From Burkholderiales bacterium (lineage in GTDB: Bacteria > Pseudomonadota > Gammaproteobacteria > Burkholderiales > Ga0077523), in NCBI GenBank assembly GCA_022843925.1, contig JALHMS010000004.1:204200-268199 (forward strand): 64,000 nt of DNA, read 5' to 3'. Of this stretch, positions 19,387-27,462 are shown in pieces (the first letter of the stretch is position 1; each line of letters begins with the position of its first letter). The notes under the pieces were generated by a model. It saw only the letters and a program-made list of their open reading frames with translations, made no database searches and had not been told where the DNA came from. The translations under genes and the position numbers were made by a program.

Positions 19387-20511
19387 ATGCAGATCGGGAT
19401 ACCCGCGGAGACCCGTGCGGGTGAGACGCGCGTTGCTGCCACACCGGAGACGGTGAAGAAACTGGCCGCGGGCGGTCATCACAAGCTGATCGTACAGGCG
19501 GGAGCAGGGCTCGCCTCCAACTATGCCGACGCCGACTACGCTGCGGCAGGGGCAACCGTGGTGGGGGCTGCTGCCGAGGTGTACGCCACGGCCGATCTCG
19601 TGCTGAAGGTGCGAGGGCCGGAGCCGGCGGAGCTGGCGTCGATGCGGAAGGGCCAGATGCTGATCGGCCTGCTCGCGCCCCACAAGCGCGAGGGCCTGGA
19701 GGCGATCGCGGCCCAGGGTGTCACGGCGTTCGCGATGGAATGGCTCCCTCGGATCTCCCGCGCACAGAGCATGGACGTCCTCTCCTCGCAGGCCAACCTC
19801 GCCGGCTACAAGGCCGTGATGATCGCCGCGAACACGTACGGACGCCTGATGCCGATGATGATGACGGCGGCCGGCACGGTGAAGGCCGCCCGCGTCGTGA
19901 TCATGGGGGTGGGCGTCGCGGGCCTGCAGGCCATCGCGACGGCCAAGCGGCTGGGCGCGGTGGTGGAGGCCACGGACGTCCGGCCCGATACCAAGGAGCA
20001 GGTGGAGTCGCTGGGCGCCAAGTTCATCGATGTCCCCCTGACCGACGCCGAGAAGGAACTGGCGAAGGGCCAGGGCGGCTACGCGAAGGAGATGGGCGAG
20101 GACTACAAGAAGCGCCAGGCGGCTCTGATCGCCGAGCGCATCAAGCAGGCCGATATCGTCATCACCACGGCGCTCATCCCCGGCCGGCCCGCCCCGGTGC
20201 TGGTCACCGAGGACATGGTGAAGACCATGAAGCCCGGGTCCGTCATCGTCGACATGGCGGTGGAGCAGGGCGGCAACTGCCCGCTGTCCGAACTGGATCG
20301 CACGGTCGTGAAGCACGGCGTGAATCTGGTCGGCATCGCGAACCTCCCGGCGCTGGTACCGGCCGACGCCAGTGCCCTGTACGCCCGCAACCTCGTGAAC
20401 TTCCTCGCGCTCATGCTCGACCCCAAGACCGGTGCGTTCAAGCTGGATCGCGAGGACGAAATCATCGCCGGCACGCTCGCCGCCATCGACGGCGCGCTCG
20501 TGCGCACCTGA
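19387..20511 (+). CDS. pntAA: Proton-translocating transhydrogenase, subunit alpha part 1 (NAD-binding)
   Basis: A 374-residue soluble NAD(H)-binding domain I of the Re/Si-specific transhydrogenase. It opens with IGIPAETRAGETRVAATPETV and has the Rossmann motif GVGVAGLQA near residue 173, then RPDTKEQVESLG. The enzyme moves hydride between NADH and NADP+ using the proton gradient. The ATG at 19387 is preceded by GGAGGTGAT, a near-complete anti-Shine-Dalgarno match, at normal spacing. The split into two alpha genes is the Rhodospirillum-type arrangement, unlike the two-gene form in E. coli. Confidence 0.95.
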   Translation: MQIGIPAETRAGETRVAATPETVKKLAAGGHHKLIVQAGAGLASNYADADYAAAGATVVGAAAEVYATADLVLKVRGPEPAELASMRKGQMLIGLLAPHKREGLEAIAAQGVTAFAMEWLPRISRAQSMDVLSSQANLAGYKAVMIAANTYGRLMPMMMTAAGTVKAARVVIMGVGVAGLQAIATAKRLGAVVEATDVRPDTKEQVESLGAKFIDVPLTDAEKELAKGQGGYAKEMGEDYKKRQAALIAERIKQADIVITTALIPGRPAPVLVTEDMVKTMKPGSVIVDMAVEQGGNCPLSELDRTVVKHGVNLVGIANLPALVPADASALYARNLVNFLALMLDPKTGAFKLDREDEIIAGTLAAIDGALVRT

Positions 20512-20534
20512 CCGTTCGCCACGGAGACCATTCG

Positions 20535-20852
20535 GTGGAAACCCTCAATCCGACAGTCATCAACCTCATCATCTTCGTGCTCGCGGTGTACGTGGGCTAC
20601 CACGTCGTGTGGAACGTCACGCCCGCGCTGCACACGCCGCTCATGGCCGTCACCAACGCCATCTCGGCGATCGTCATCGTGGGCGCCATGCTCGCGGCGG
20701 CGCTCACCGAGACGACGCTCGGCAAGACGATGGGCGTCCTCGCCGTGGCACTCGCGGCCGTCAACGTCTTCGGCGGCTTCCTCGTGACGCGGCGCATGCT
20801 CGAGATGTTCAAGAAGAAGGATCGGCCGGCCGCGGGAGGGAGCAAGCCATGA
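20535..20852 (+). CDS. pntAB: Proton-translocating transhydrogenase, subunit alpha part 2 (membrane)
   Basis: A 105-residue membrane subunit with three hydrophobic helices (about residues 10-28, 38-58 and 64-84) and a basic tail (FKKKDRP). It forms part of the proton channel with PntB. A GTG start at 20535, 23 bp after pntAA and 7-8 bp after GGAG, gives METLNPTV. Its stop overlaps the pntB start as ATGA (20849-20852). Confidence 0.92.
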   Translation: METLNPTVINLIIFVLAVYVGYHVVWNVTPALHTPLMAVTNAISAIVIVGAMLAAALTETTLGKTMGVLAVALAAVNVFGGFLVTRRMLEMFKKKDRPAAGGSKP

Positions 20853-22270
20853 GTCTCAACGTCGTCACGCTGCTCTACCTCGTCGCGTCGATCTGCTTCA
20901 TCCAGGCGCTGAAGGGTCTGTCGCATCCGACCACGTCGCGTATCGGCAACGGTTTCGGCATGGCAGGCATGGCCATCGCGGTCGTCACGACCGCCGCGCT
21001 CGTCGCCAAGCTCGCCGAGAATCCCGCTGCAGGACTCGCCTACGTGCTGGGCGGGCTCGTCGTCGGGGGTGGTCTCGGCGCCATCATGGCGAAGCGCGTC
21101 GAGATGACCAAGATGCCCGAGCTGGTCGCCTTCATGCACAGCATGATCGGCCTCGCCGCGGTGTTCATCGCGGTCGCGGCGGTCGTCGAGCCGTACGCCT
21201 TCGGCATCACGCAGAAGGGGGACCCGATCCCCTACGGCAACCGGCTCGAACTGTTCCTCGGCGCAGCCATCGGCGCGATCACCTTCAGCGGTTCCGTGAT
21301 CGCATTCGGCAAGCTTTCGGGGAAGTACAAGTTCCGCCTCTTCCAGGGTGCGCCCGTCGTGTTCCAGGGCCAGCACATGCTGAACCTGGTGCTCGGCATC
21401 GCGACGATCGTCCTCGGCCTGGGCTTCGTCTTCGCCGGGAACTTCGGCGCATTCCTCGCCATGCTGGCGTTGTCGTTCGTGGTGGGTGTGCTGATCATCA
21501 TCCCGATCGGCGGTGCCGACATGCCCGTCGTGGTGTCGATGCTCAACTCCTATTCCGGGTGGGCGGCGGCCGGCATCGGTTTCTCGCTCAACAACCCGAT
21601 GCTGATCATCGCCGGGTCGCTGGTCGGTTCCTCCGGCGCGATCCTGTCGTACATCATGTGCAAGGCGATGAACCGGTCGTTCTTCAACGTCATCCTCGGC
21701 GGTTTCGGTGGCGAGGCGGCCACCTCCGGCGGCGCGCAGCAGCAACGCTCGGTGCGCTCGGGCAGTGCCGACGACGTCGCGTTCGTTCTCGGCAATGCCG
21801 ACAGCGTGATCATCGTTCCGGGGTACGGTCTCGCCGTCGCGCGGGCGCAGCACGCCGTGAAGGAAATGGCGCACAAGTTGACCGCCAAGGGCATCCAGGT
21901 CCGGTATGCCATTCACCCGGTGGCGGGCCGCATGCCGGGGCACATGAACGTCCTGCTGGCGGAAGCGGAGATCCCCTACGACCAGGTGCTGGAGATGGAG
22001 GACATCAACAGCGACTTCGGCACCACCGACGTCGTGCTGGTGCTCGGTGCGAACGACGTCGTGAACCCGCTGGCGCACGAGAAGGGGAGCCCCATCTACG
22101 GGATGCCTATCCTCGAGGCGCACAAGGCGCGTACCGTCATCGTCAACAAACGGTCGATGGCCGCGGGCTACGCGGGTCTCGACAACCCGCTCTTCTACCT
22201 CGACAAGACCATGATGGTGTTCGGGGACGCGAAGAAGGTGATCGAGGATATCGTCAAGGGTCTCGACTGA
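20849..22270 (+). CDS. pntB: Proton-translocating transhydrogenase, subunit beta (NADP-binding)
   Basis: A 473-residue PntB with about nine transmembrane helices in the first 270 residues, followed by NADP-binding domain III. Domain III shows GYGLAVARAQHAVKEM, HPVAGRMPGHMNVLLAEA, VLGANDVVNP and KRSMAAGYAGLDNPLF, all typical. The start overlaps pntAB by four bases, consistent with translational coupling of stoichiometric subunits. It completes the operon; 187 bp separate it from the next gene. Confidence 0.96.
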   Translation: MSLNVVTLLYLVASICFIQALKGLSHPTTSRIGNGFGMAGMAIAVVTTAALVAKLAENPAAGLAYVLGGLVVGGGLGAIMAKRVEMTKMPELVAFMHSMIGLAAVFIAVAAVVEPYAFGITQKGDPIPYGNRLELFLGAAIGAITFSGSVIAFGKLSGKYKFRLFQGAPVVFQGQHMLNLVLGIATIVLGLGFVFAGNFGAFLAMLALSFVVGVLIIIPIGGADMPVVVSMLNSYSGWAAAGIGFSLNNPMLIIAGSLVGSSGAILSYIMCKAMNRSFFNVILGGFGGEAATSGGAQQQRSVRSGSADDVAFVLGNADSVIIVPGYGLAVARAQHAVKEMAHKLTAKGIQVRYAIHPVAGRMPGHMNVLLAEAEIPYDQVLEMEDINSDFGTTDVVLVLGANDVVNPLAHEKGSPIYGMPILEAHKARTVIVNKRSMAAGYAGLDNPLFYLDKTMMVFGDAKKVIEDIVKGLD

Positions 22271-22332
22271 CCGGGGGGCGACCCGGCCCGGTTGCTGCTC
22301 CGCGAGAGAGCCAGACCGGCCGGCCAGGCCCC

Positions 22333-22338
22333 TATAAT
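22333..22338 (+). promoter_or_regulatory. Consensus -10 box before the repeat-protein gene
   Basis: A perfect TATAAT lies 120 bp before the ATG at 22458. A -35 box at normal distance is not evident. It suggests the long coiled-coil gene has its own promoter. Confidence 0.4.
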
Positions 22339-22457
22339 CGAAGGGTCGGGGGTCGATTTCGCCACCTGGCGTGGCGGATAGCGTTCCTGCGTCCCGAAGC
22401 CGAGTCGTGCGGCTCAGGGCCCTGCCACGGGACACTGTGCCGTTCCTCGAGGCTTTG

Positions 22458-25400
22458 ATGGACAAGACCATTCTCTACGCGAAGACGGGCAAGGGCCTCC
22501 TCGAGGTCAAGAACAAGTCCAGGGCTTTGTCCAAGGACCTGTTCCGCCTGCTGAGCCTCGTCGACGGTCGCTCGAACATGGTCGACCTGCACGCGAAGAT
22601 GGCGCCCATCTCGGAGCGCGATCTCACCCTGCAACTGCGCCAGCTCTCGGATCTCGGATTCGTGAAGGAGATGGCGGCGCCCGCCAGCCAGATGCCGGCC
22701 TCCTCCAGGGGCATGACCGTCAGCGACGATCTCGATTTCACCTCGATGTTGGGAGGCGGCGAGGCCACGCGGGGCTTCTACAGCAACTCGGAGCTGGAGC
22801 GGAAATCCCGGGACGAGGCGGCGCGCCGGGAAGCCGAGTCCCGGGCGACCAAGGCCCGCGAGGAAGCCGAACGTCAGAATCAGGACGAAGCCCGGATCAG
22901 GGCCCACGAGGATGCGAAGCGCCGTGCCCAGGTCGAAGCGCAGATCCGGGCCCGCGCCGAAGCCGAGCGGAAGGCCCGGGAGCAGGCCGATGCGCTGGTC
23001 CGTCAGGAAGCGGAGATGCGTGCCCGGCTAACGGAAGAAGCGACGGCGCGTATCGAGGCGGAGCGGCTCGCGCGTGAGGAAGCCGAGCGCAAAGCGCGCG
23101 AGGAATCCGAGCGCCGCGCACGGCTCGAGGAGGAAGCCCAGAAGCGGCTGCTCGAGGAACGGCGCCGCATGGATGAAGAGCGCAAGCGTCTCGCCGCGGC
23201 AGCCCAGCTCCTGAAGGAGGAGACGGAGCGCGCGGCTCGCGAGGAGGCCACCCGGCGCGTTCAGGCCGAGCTACAGCGCAAGGTGGACGAAGAGGCGCGG
23301 AGAGTTCGCGAGGAGGCGGAGCGCAAGACCCAGGAGGAAGTGCAGCGACGTCTCGAGGCCGAGACGAAGCGTCTGCGCGAAGAGGCCGAGAAGCGCGTGC
23401 AGGAGGAAACCCGACGGCGCGTCGAGGAGGAGGCGCGAAGGCTTCGCGAGGAGGCCGAGCGGGAGGCAGGCGAGAGGGCGCGTATCCAGCTCGAAGCCGA
23501 GACGCGCCGGCTCCGCGAGGAAGCCGAACTGCGAGCGAAGGAAGAGGCAGCGCGCCGGGTCGAGGAGGAGGCGCGCCGTGCCAGGGAGGAGGCTGAGCGC
23601 GCGGCCCGTGCAGAGGCCGAGCGCCTGCTCGAGGAGGAGCGTGAGCGCCTGCGGCTCGAGGCGGACGCCGCCATGCGGCGTCGCGAGGAGGAGGAAGCCC
23701 GCAAACGACGCGAGCTCGAGGAACGTCTGCAGCGGGAGATCGAGGAGCGTGAGCGCCGCGTGGCCGAGCTGAAGCGATTGCACGAGGAAGAACTGCAGCG
23801 TCAGGCCGAGGAAGCGCAGCGCCGGGAAGCGGCACGCCTCGCCGAGGAAGCCCGCCTGGCCGAGGAAGCCCGCCTCGCTGAGGAAGCCCGCCTGGCCGAG
23901 GAAGCCCGCCTGGCCGAGGAAGCCCGCCTGGCCGAGGAAGCCCGCCTCGCTGAGGAAGCCCGCCTGGCCGAGGAAGCCCGCCTCGCTGAGGAAGCCCGCC
24001 TGGCCGAGGAAGCCCGCCTCGCCGAGGAAGCCCGCCTCGCCGAGGAAGCACGCCTGGCCGAGGAAGCACGCCTGGCCGAGGAAGCCCGCCTGGCCGAGGA
24101 AGCCCGCCTCGCCGAGGAAGCCCGCCTCGCCGAGGAAGCCCGCCTCGCTGAGGAAGCCCGCCTGGCCGAGGAAGCCCGCCTCGCCGAGGAAGCCCGCCTC
24201 GCCGAGGAAGCCCGTCTCGCCGAGGAAGCCCGCCTGGCCGAGGAAGCCCGCCTCGCTGAGGAAGCCCGCCTGGCCGAGGAAGCCCGCCTGGCCGAGGAAG
24301 CCCGTCTCGCCGAGGAAGCTCGCCTGACCGAGGTGGCGCGGCTGGCCGAGGTGTCGCGGCTCGCTGAAGAGGCAAGGTTGCGTCGCGAGGCCGAGGAGCG
24401 TGCGATCCGGGAGGCGGAAGAGGCCCTCAAGGCGCGGGTCGAGGCCGAGCGTCTCGAGCAGCAGCGTCAGCGCCGAGCGGCCGAGGAGGCGGCGCTACGC
24501 GAGCGTGAGGAGGCACTGAAAGCTGCGGAGGCGCGTCGCCGGCGCGAAGAGGAGGACGAGCGGCGTCGTGTCGAGGACGAGCGCCGGCGCGAGGAGGACG
24601 ATCGCCGACGGTCCGAGGAGGCCCGTGCTCGACGCGAAGCCGAAGAGGCCCGCTTCGCCATCGTGCCGCCCCGCGATGCGGTGCCGGATCTCGTGTCTGC
24701 GTTGCCCGACATCGGTGTCGGCGACATCGCCGAGACTCCCGCAGACGCGCGGAAGCGCGCCGATCTCGAGGCCCAGCTGTTTGCCGAACTGGGCATTGCT
24801 CCGGGAGCCTCCCTGCCGGGGCCGGACTCCGCGGCCGACCCGTCCATTCCCGTCCTGGGTCTCGACGATCTGGCCGATGCATCGCCGGTGCCCGTGGATG
24901 AATCCGGGCTGCTCGCGCCGATCGACCTTCCTTCGCTCGATCTCGGGGACGCCGAGATCCCGGGGCAGCCGCCGGTGGCCGAACCGCAGTTCGCCAACAT
25001 CGACAGCGAGTTCGAGGCCACCCAGCGGCAGCGGAAGGCGTTCGAGGACGAGGCGCGCATGGCCATGGAGCGCGCCGAGCGCGAGGCCCGGGAGCGTGAG
25101 CTGGCCGAGCATGTCGCCCGCGAAGAGGCGGAACTGCGCATCCGCGCCGAGGAGGAGCAGCGCGCCCGCGAGGAGGCCGTGATCCGTGCGCGCCAGGAAG
25201 CGGAGAAGCGCCAGCGGGAGAAGGAGGAGCGCCGGCAGAAGGAGGAGGAGGCCAAGCGAAGGGCGGATCTCGTGCGCCACGACGCCGAGCGCAACCTCCG
25301 GGAACAGGCCCTGGCGAAACAGCGGGCCGAGCAGGAAGAAAAGTACCGTCAGCAATCCGCGCGCAAGGCATTGTTGGAGGCGGGCCGGAAGTCGCTCTGG

Positions 25401-26603
25401 ACCCGCGTCCGTCCGGTGGCACTGGGCATCGCCGCCGTGCTGGCCCTGGCCCTGGCGCTGCTGCATCTCGTCCCGGTTTCGTTCTACGCACCCGCCGTCG
25501 CGCAGATCGCCGCGAAGCGCATCGGGGAACCGGTGGCGATCGGGGCATTGCGGCTCGCGGTTTTCCCTACTCCGGTGCTCACCATGGAGGATGTCAGGGT
25601 CGGCGCGCAGTTCGATGTCCGGGCGGCGACCGTCGCGATGGAGCCCGACGTCGTATCGCTGCTTTCCTCGGGGATCCGCGTGAAACGCCTCGTGGTCGAG
25701 AGCATGACGGCGTCTGCGGATGCGCTACCCAGAATCGCGGCCTGGGCGCGCGCCGGCGGGAGCCAACCGGCGATCGAAGTCCGCCGGATCGTCTTCAAGG
25801 GTGCGAAGCTCTCGGTGCCCGACGTGACCGTCCCGAGTCTCGACGCCGACCTCCTGCTCGCGCCCGACGGTACGTTCCGCGGGGGGGACCTGCGATTCTC
25901 CGACGGAACGCTGGCAGCCGAATTCACGCCCAGCGACGACACCGTGGTCGTGACGGTCAAGGGGCGCAACTGGAAGCCCTCGTACGGACCGGGCATCGTG
26001 GTGGACGAATTGACCGCCAAGGGTCTCGTCACCGGTAGCACCGTCAAGCTCGAATCCGTGGATGCCCAGTTGTACGGAGGCATGGCGAAGGGCTCCGCGG
26101 TACTCGAGTGGAACACCGCGTGGACCCTGCGCGGCGAGCTGTCAATGGAGCGGGTGCAGCTCTACTCGTTCATGGAGGGCGTGACGCGCGATGCGCGTAC
26201 GTCGGGGGATCTCGAGGCGAGGGTGAAGTTCTCGATGTCGTCCCCCGACTTCTCGAGGCTCTACTCGGCGCCGCAGGTACAGGCGTCCTTCACCGTGCGG
26301 AAGGGGACGCTCGACGGGGTCGACATGGTGCGTGCGCTGCAGACGCCCAAGACCGAGGGTGTGTTCGGCGGCAAGACGCGCTTCGACGATCTCACCGGCA
26401 ACCTGACCGTCTCCGGCGGGCGATATCAGTACCGCGATCTTCGGATGAAGTCCGGTGTGATGCTGGCCACCGGCTCGCTGGACATCGGTCCTCAGCAGGA
26501 CGTGGGTGGGCGCCTCCTGCTGCAGCTCGAGGGTCCGTCGAATCCGATCCGCAGCACCTACTCCGTGGCCGGCAAACTCAAGTCCGTGGCCCTGAAGCCC
26601 TGA
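22458..26603 (+). CDS. Giant coiled-coil membrane protein with LAEEAR repeats and AsmA-like domain
   Basis: A 1381-residue protein of unknown function. Residues 1-75 form a compact domain that resembles the winged-helix-like N-terminus seen on some betaproteobacterial proteins (GLLEVKNKSRAL, LVDGRSNMVDL). About 110-740 is a highly charged Glu/Arg/Ala coiled coil of TolA-like composition. Residues 461-622 inside it are 27 perfect LAEEAR hexads, followed by three more of which two are altered. After a Pro/Asp-rich linker (750-860) and a second charged coil (870-985), a single transmembrane helix follows (about 987-1006). The remaining 375 residues resemble the AsmA/DUF748 family (SFYAPAVAQIAAKRIGEP). 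The helix places the coil in the cytoplasm and the AsmA-like part in the periplasm. ATG 22458 follows GAGG; an earlier start would add 29 non-typical residues. Confidence 0.85.
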   Translation: MDKTILYAKTGKGLLEVKNKSRALSKDLFRLLSLVDGRSNMVDLHAKMAPISERDLTLQLRQLSDLGFVKEMAAPASQMPASSRGMTVSDDLDFTSMLGGGEATRGFYSNSELERKSRDEAARREAESRATKAREEAERQNQDEARIRAHEDAKRRAQVEAQIRARAEAERKAREQADALVRQEAEMRARLTEEATARIEAERLAREEAERKAREESERRARLEEEAQKRLLEERRRMDEERKRLAAAAQLLKEETERAAREEATRRVQAELQRKVDEEARRVREEAERKTQEEVQRRLEAETKRLREEAEKRVQEETRRRVEEEARRLREEAEREAGERARIQLEAETRRLREEAELRAKEEAARRVEEEARRAREEAERAARAEAERLLEEERERLRLEADAAMRRREEEEARKRRELEERLQREIEERERRVAELKRLHEEELQRQAEEAQRREAARLAEEARLAEEARLAEEARLAEEARLAEEARLAEEARLAEEARLAEEARLAEEARLAEEARLAEEARLAEEARLAEEARLAEEARLAEEARLAEEARLAEEARLAEEARLAEEARLAEEARLAEEARLAEEARLAEEARLAEEARLAEEARLAEEARLAEEARLTEVARLAEVSRLAEEARLRREAEERAIREAEEALKARVEAERLEQQRQRRAAEEAALREREEALKAAEARRRREEEDERRRVEDERRREEDDRRRSEEARARREAEEARFAIVPPRDAVPDLVSALPDIGVGDIAETPADARKRADLEAQLFAELGIAPGASLPGPDSAADPSIPVLGLDDLADASPVPVDESGLLAPIDLPSLDLGDAEIPGQPPVAEPQFANIDSEFEATQRQRKAFEDEARMAMERAEREARERELAEHVAREEAELRIRAEEEQRAREEAVIRARQEAEKRQREKEERRQKEEEAKRRADLVRHDAERNLREQALAKQRAEQEEKYRQQSARKALLEAGRKSLWTRVRPVALGIAAVLALALALLHLVPVSFYAPAVAQIAAKRIGEPVAIGALRLAVFPTPVLTMEDVRVGAQFDVRAATVAMEPDVVSLLSSGIRVKRLVVESMTASADALPRIAAWARAGGSQPAIEVRRIVFKGAKLSVPDVTVPSLDADLLLAPDGTFRGGDLRFSDGTLAAEFTPSDDTVVVTVKGRNWKPSYGPGIVVDELTAKGLVTGSTVKLESVDAQLYGGMAKGSAVLEWNTAWTLRGELSMERVQLYSFMEGVTRDARTSGDLEARVKFSMSSPDFSRLYSAPQVQASFTVRKGTLDGVDMVRALQTPKTEGVFGGKTRFDDLTGNLTVSGGRYQYRDLRMKSGVMLATGSLDIGPQQDVGGRLLLQLEGPSNPIRSTYSVAGKLKSVALKP
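23838..24377 (+). repeat. Tandem 18-bp coding repeat (30 units)
   Basis: Thirty consecutive 18-bp units encode LAEEAR; units 1-27 (23838-24323) are identical in protein, units 28 and 29 read LTEVAR and LAEVSR, and unit 30 is again LAEEAR. Silent variants (ctg gcc, ctc gct, ctc gcc) recur in blocks, as expected from duplications of several units at once. All six frames stay open over it, so opposite-strand frames are artefacts. Confidence 0.97.
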
Positions 26604-26644
26604 GCGCGGGCCGACCGGGGCAGCACGTCCCCGACGGGATGGGT

Positions 26645-27241
26645 TCAGCGGGAGGGCGTCACCGCCGTCAGGAGTCTCTCGGCATCGTCCCGGGTGTCCA
26701 CATCGGCATGGATCCCGAGGTCGTCCACGGGGACCTCCACGACCGCGTCCCGATGTTCGAAAAGGATGCGGCGGGCCCCTTCATCTCCTGCCAGCTTCTG
26801 CAGCGACGCGCCGTGCCTCGCACTGAATCCGACCGGATGCCCGCGTCGCCCGCCACAGGTCGGCACGACGATCGATGCGCCCGCGTCGAGGCGGGCAAGG
26901 ACCGAGCGCACGGTCGACGGCGCAAGCAGCGGCATGTCGCCGAGGGCGACGATCCAGCCGTCGGCATCCGGCGCGGCCCGAATGCCGCAGGCGATGCTGC
27001 GGCCCATGCCCTCGCGAGCATCCGCGCACAGGGCGATGTCGGCGCCGACATCTTCGAAAAGCGCTCGCACGGCGAGATCGTCCTCGCGTACCACGACCAC
27101 GGTTTCCGGCAGCGCTTCGCGCAGATGTCGCCACGCGACCACCGCCAGCGCTTCTCCGGCGGGACCGCAGGGATGCAGGAGTTTCCCGCCACCGAACCGG
27201 CTGCCTTGTCCTGCAGCGAGCAGTACGCCCTTCACGGCCAT
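26645..27241 (-). CDS. MobA/MocA-like nucleotidyltransferase
   Basis: A 198-residue NTP transferase fold protein. The opening LLAAGQGSRFGGGKLL, central VALGDMPLL and GGRRGHPVGFS are the motifs of the MocA/CoxC-like molybdenum-cofactor cytidylyl/guanylyltransferases. It would transfer a nucleotide to molybdopterin-type cofactor or a related substrate. No molybdoenzyme gene is adjacent in the window. It is convergent with the coiled-coil gene (41-bp gap). Confidence 0.88.
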   Translation of the reverse strand: MAVKGVLLAAGQGSRFGGGKLLHPCGPAGEALAVVAWRHLREALPETVVVVREDDLAVRALFEDVGADIALCADAREGMGRSIACGIRAAPDADGWIVALGDMPLLAPSTVRSVLARLDAGASIVVPTCGGRRGHPVGFSARHGASLQKLAGDEGARRILFEHRDAVVEVPVDDLGIHADVDTRDDAERLLTAVTPSR

Positions 27242-27462
27242 GGCTGGTTTCCTGGGAGACTGTCGGACTTCGGATGATTCGGCTGCTGGGAGAGCGGTCC
27301 ATACTCCGCGGCCTTGTCCTCACGTATTCCCGATACGTTCGTCGAAATCGTCAAGATCTGTCCTCGCTCTCCTGCCGTTTCGCTATCGACCACCCAAGTC
27401 CGACAGCCTCCGGGGGCCTGTTCCCACGGGTGCCAGCAGCGTGCGCAGGCCCTGATCCGCCG

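Noticed and set aside
20597..22471. 624-codon minus-strand frame opposite pntB
   Set aside because: Antisense shadow with His/Asp/Arg composition; PntB is complete on the plus strand.
23801..24430. Long minus-strand frames over the coiled-coil gene encoding Ser/Arg/Ala or Pro/Gly/Leu repeats
   Set aside because: They are mirror translations of the 18-bp repeat, which keeps all frames open; the plus-strand frame has domains, a start with ribosome-binding site and a membrane helix.
27322..27338. Palindrome ACGTAT/ATACGT in the gap after amiC
   Set aside because: Only 6-bp arms in a gene end region between minus-strand genes; expected by chance at this length.
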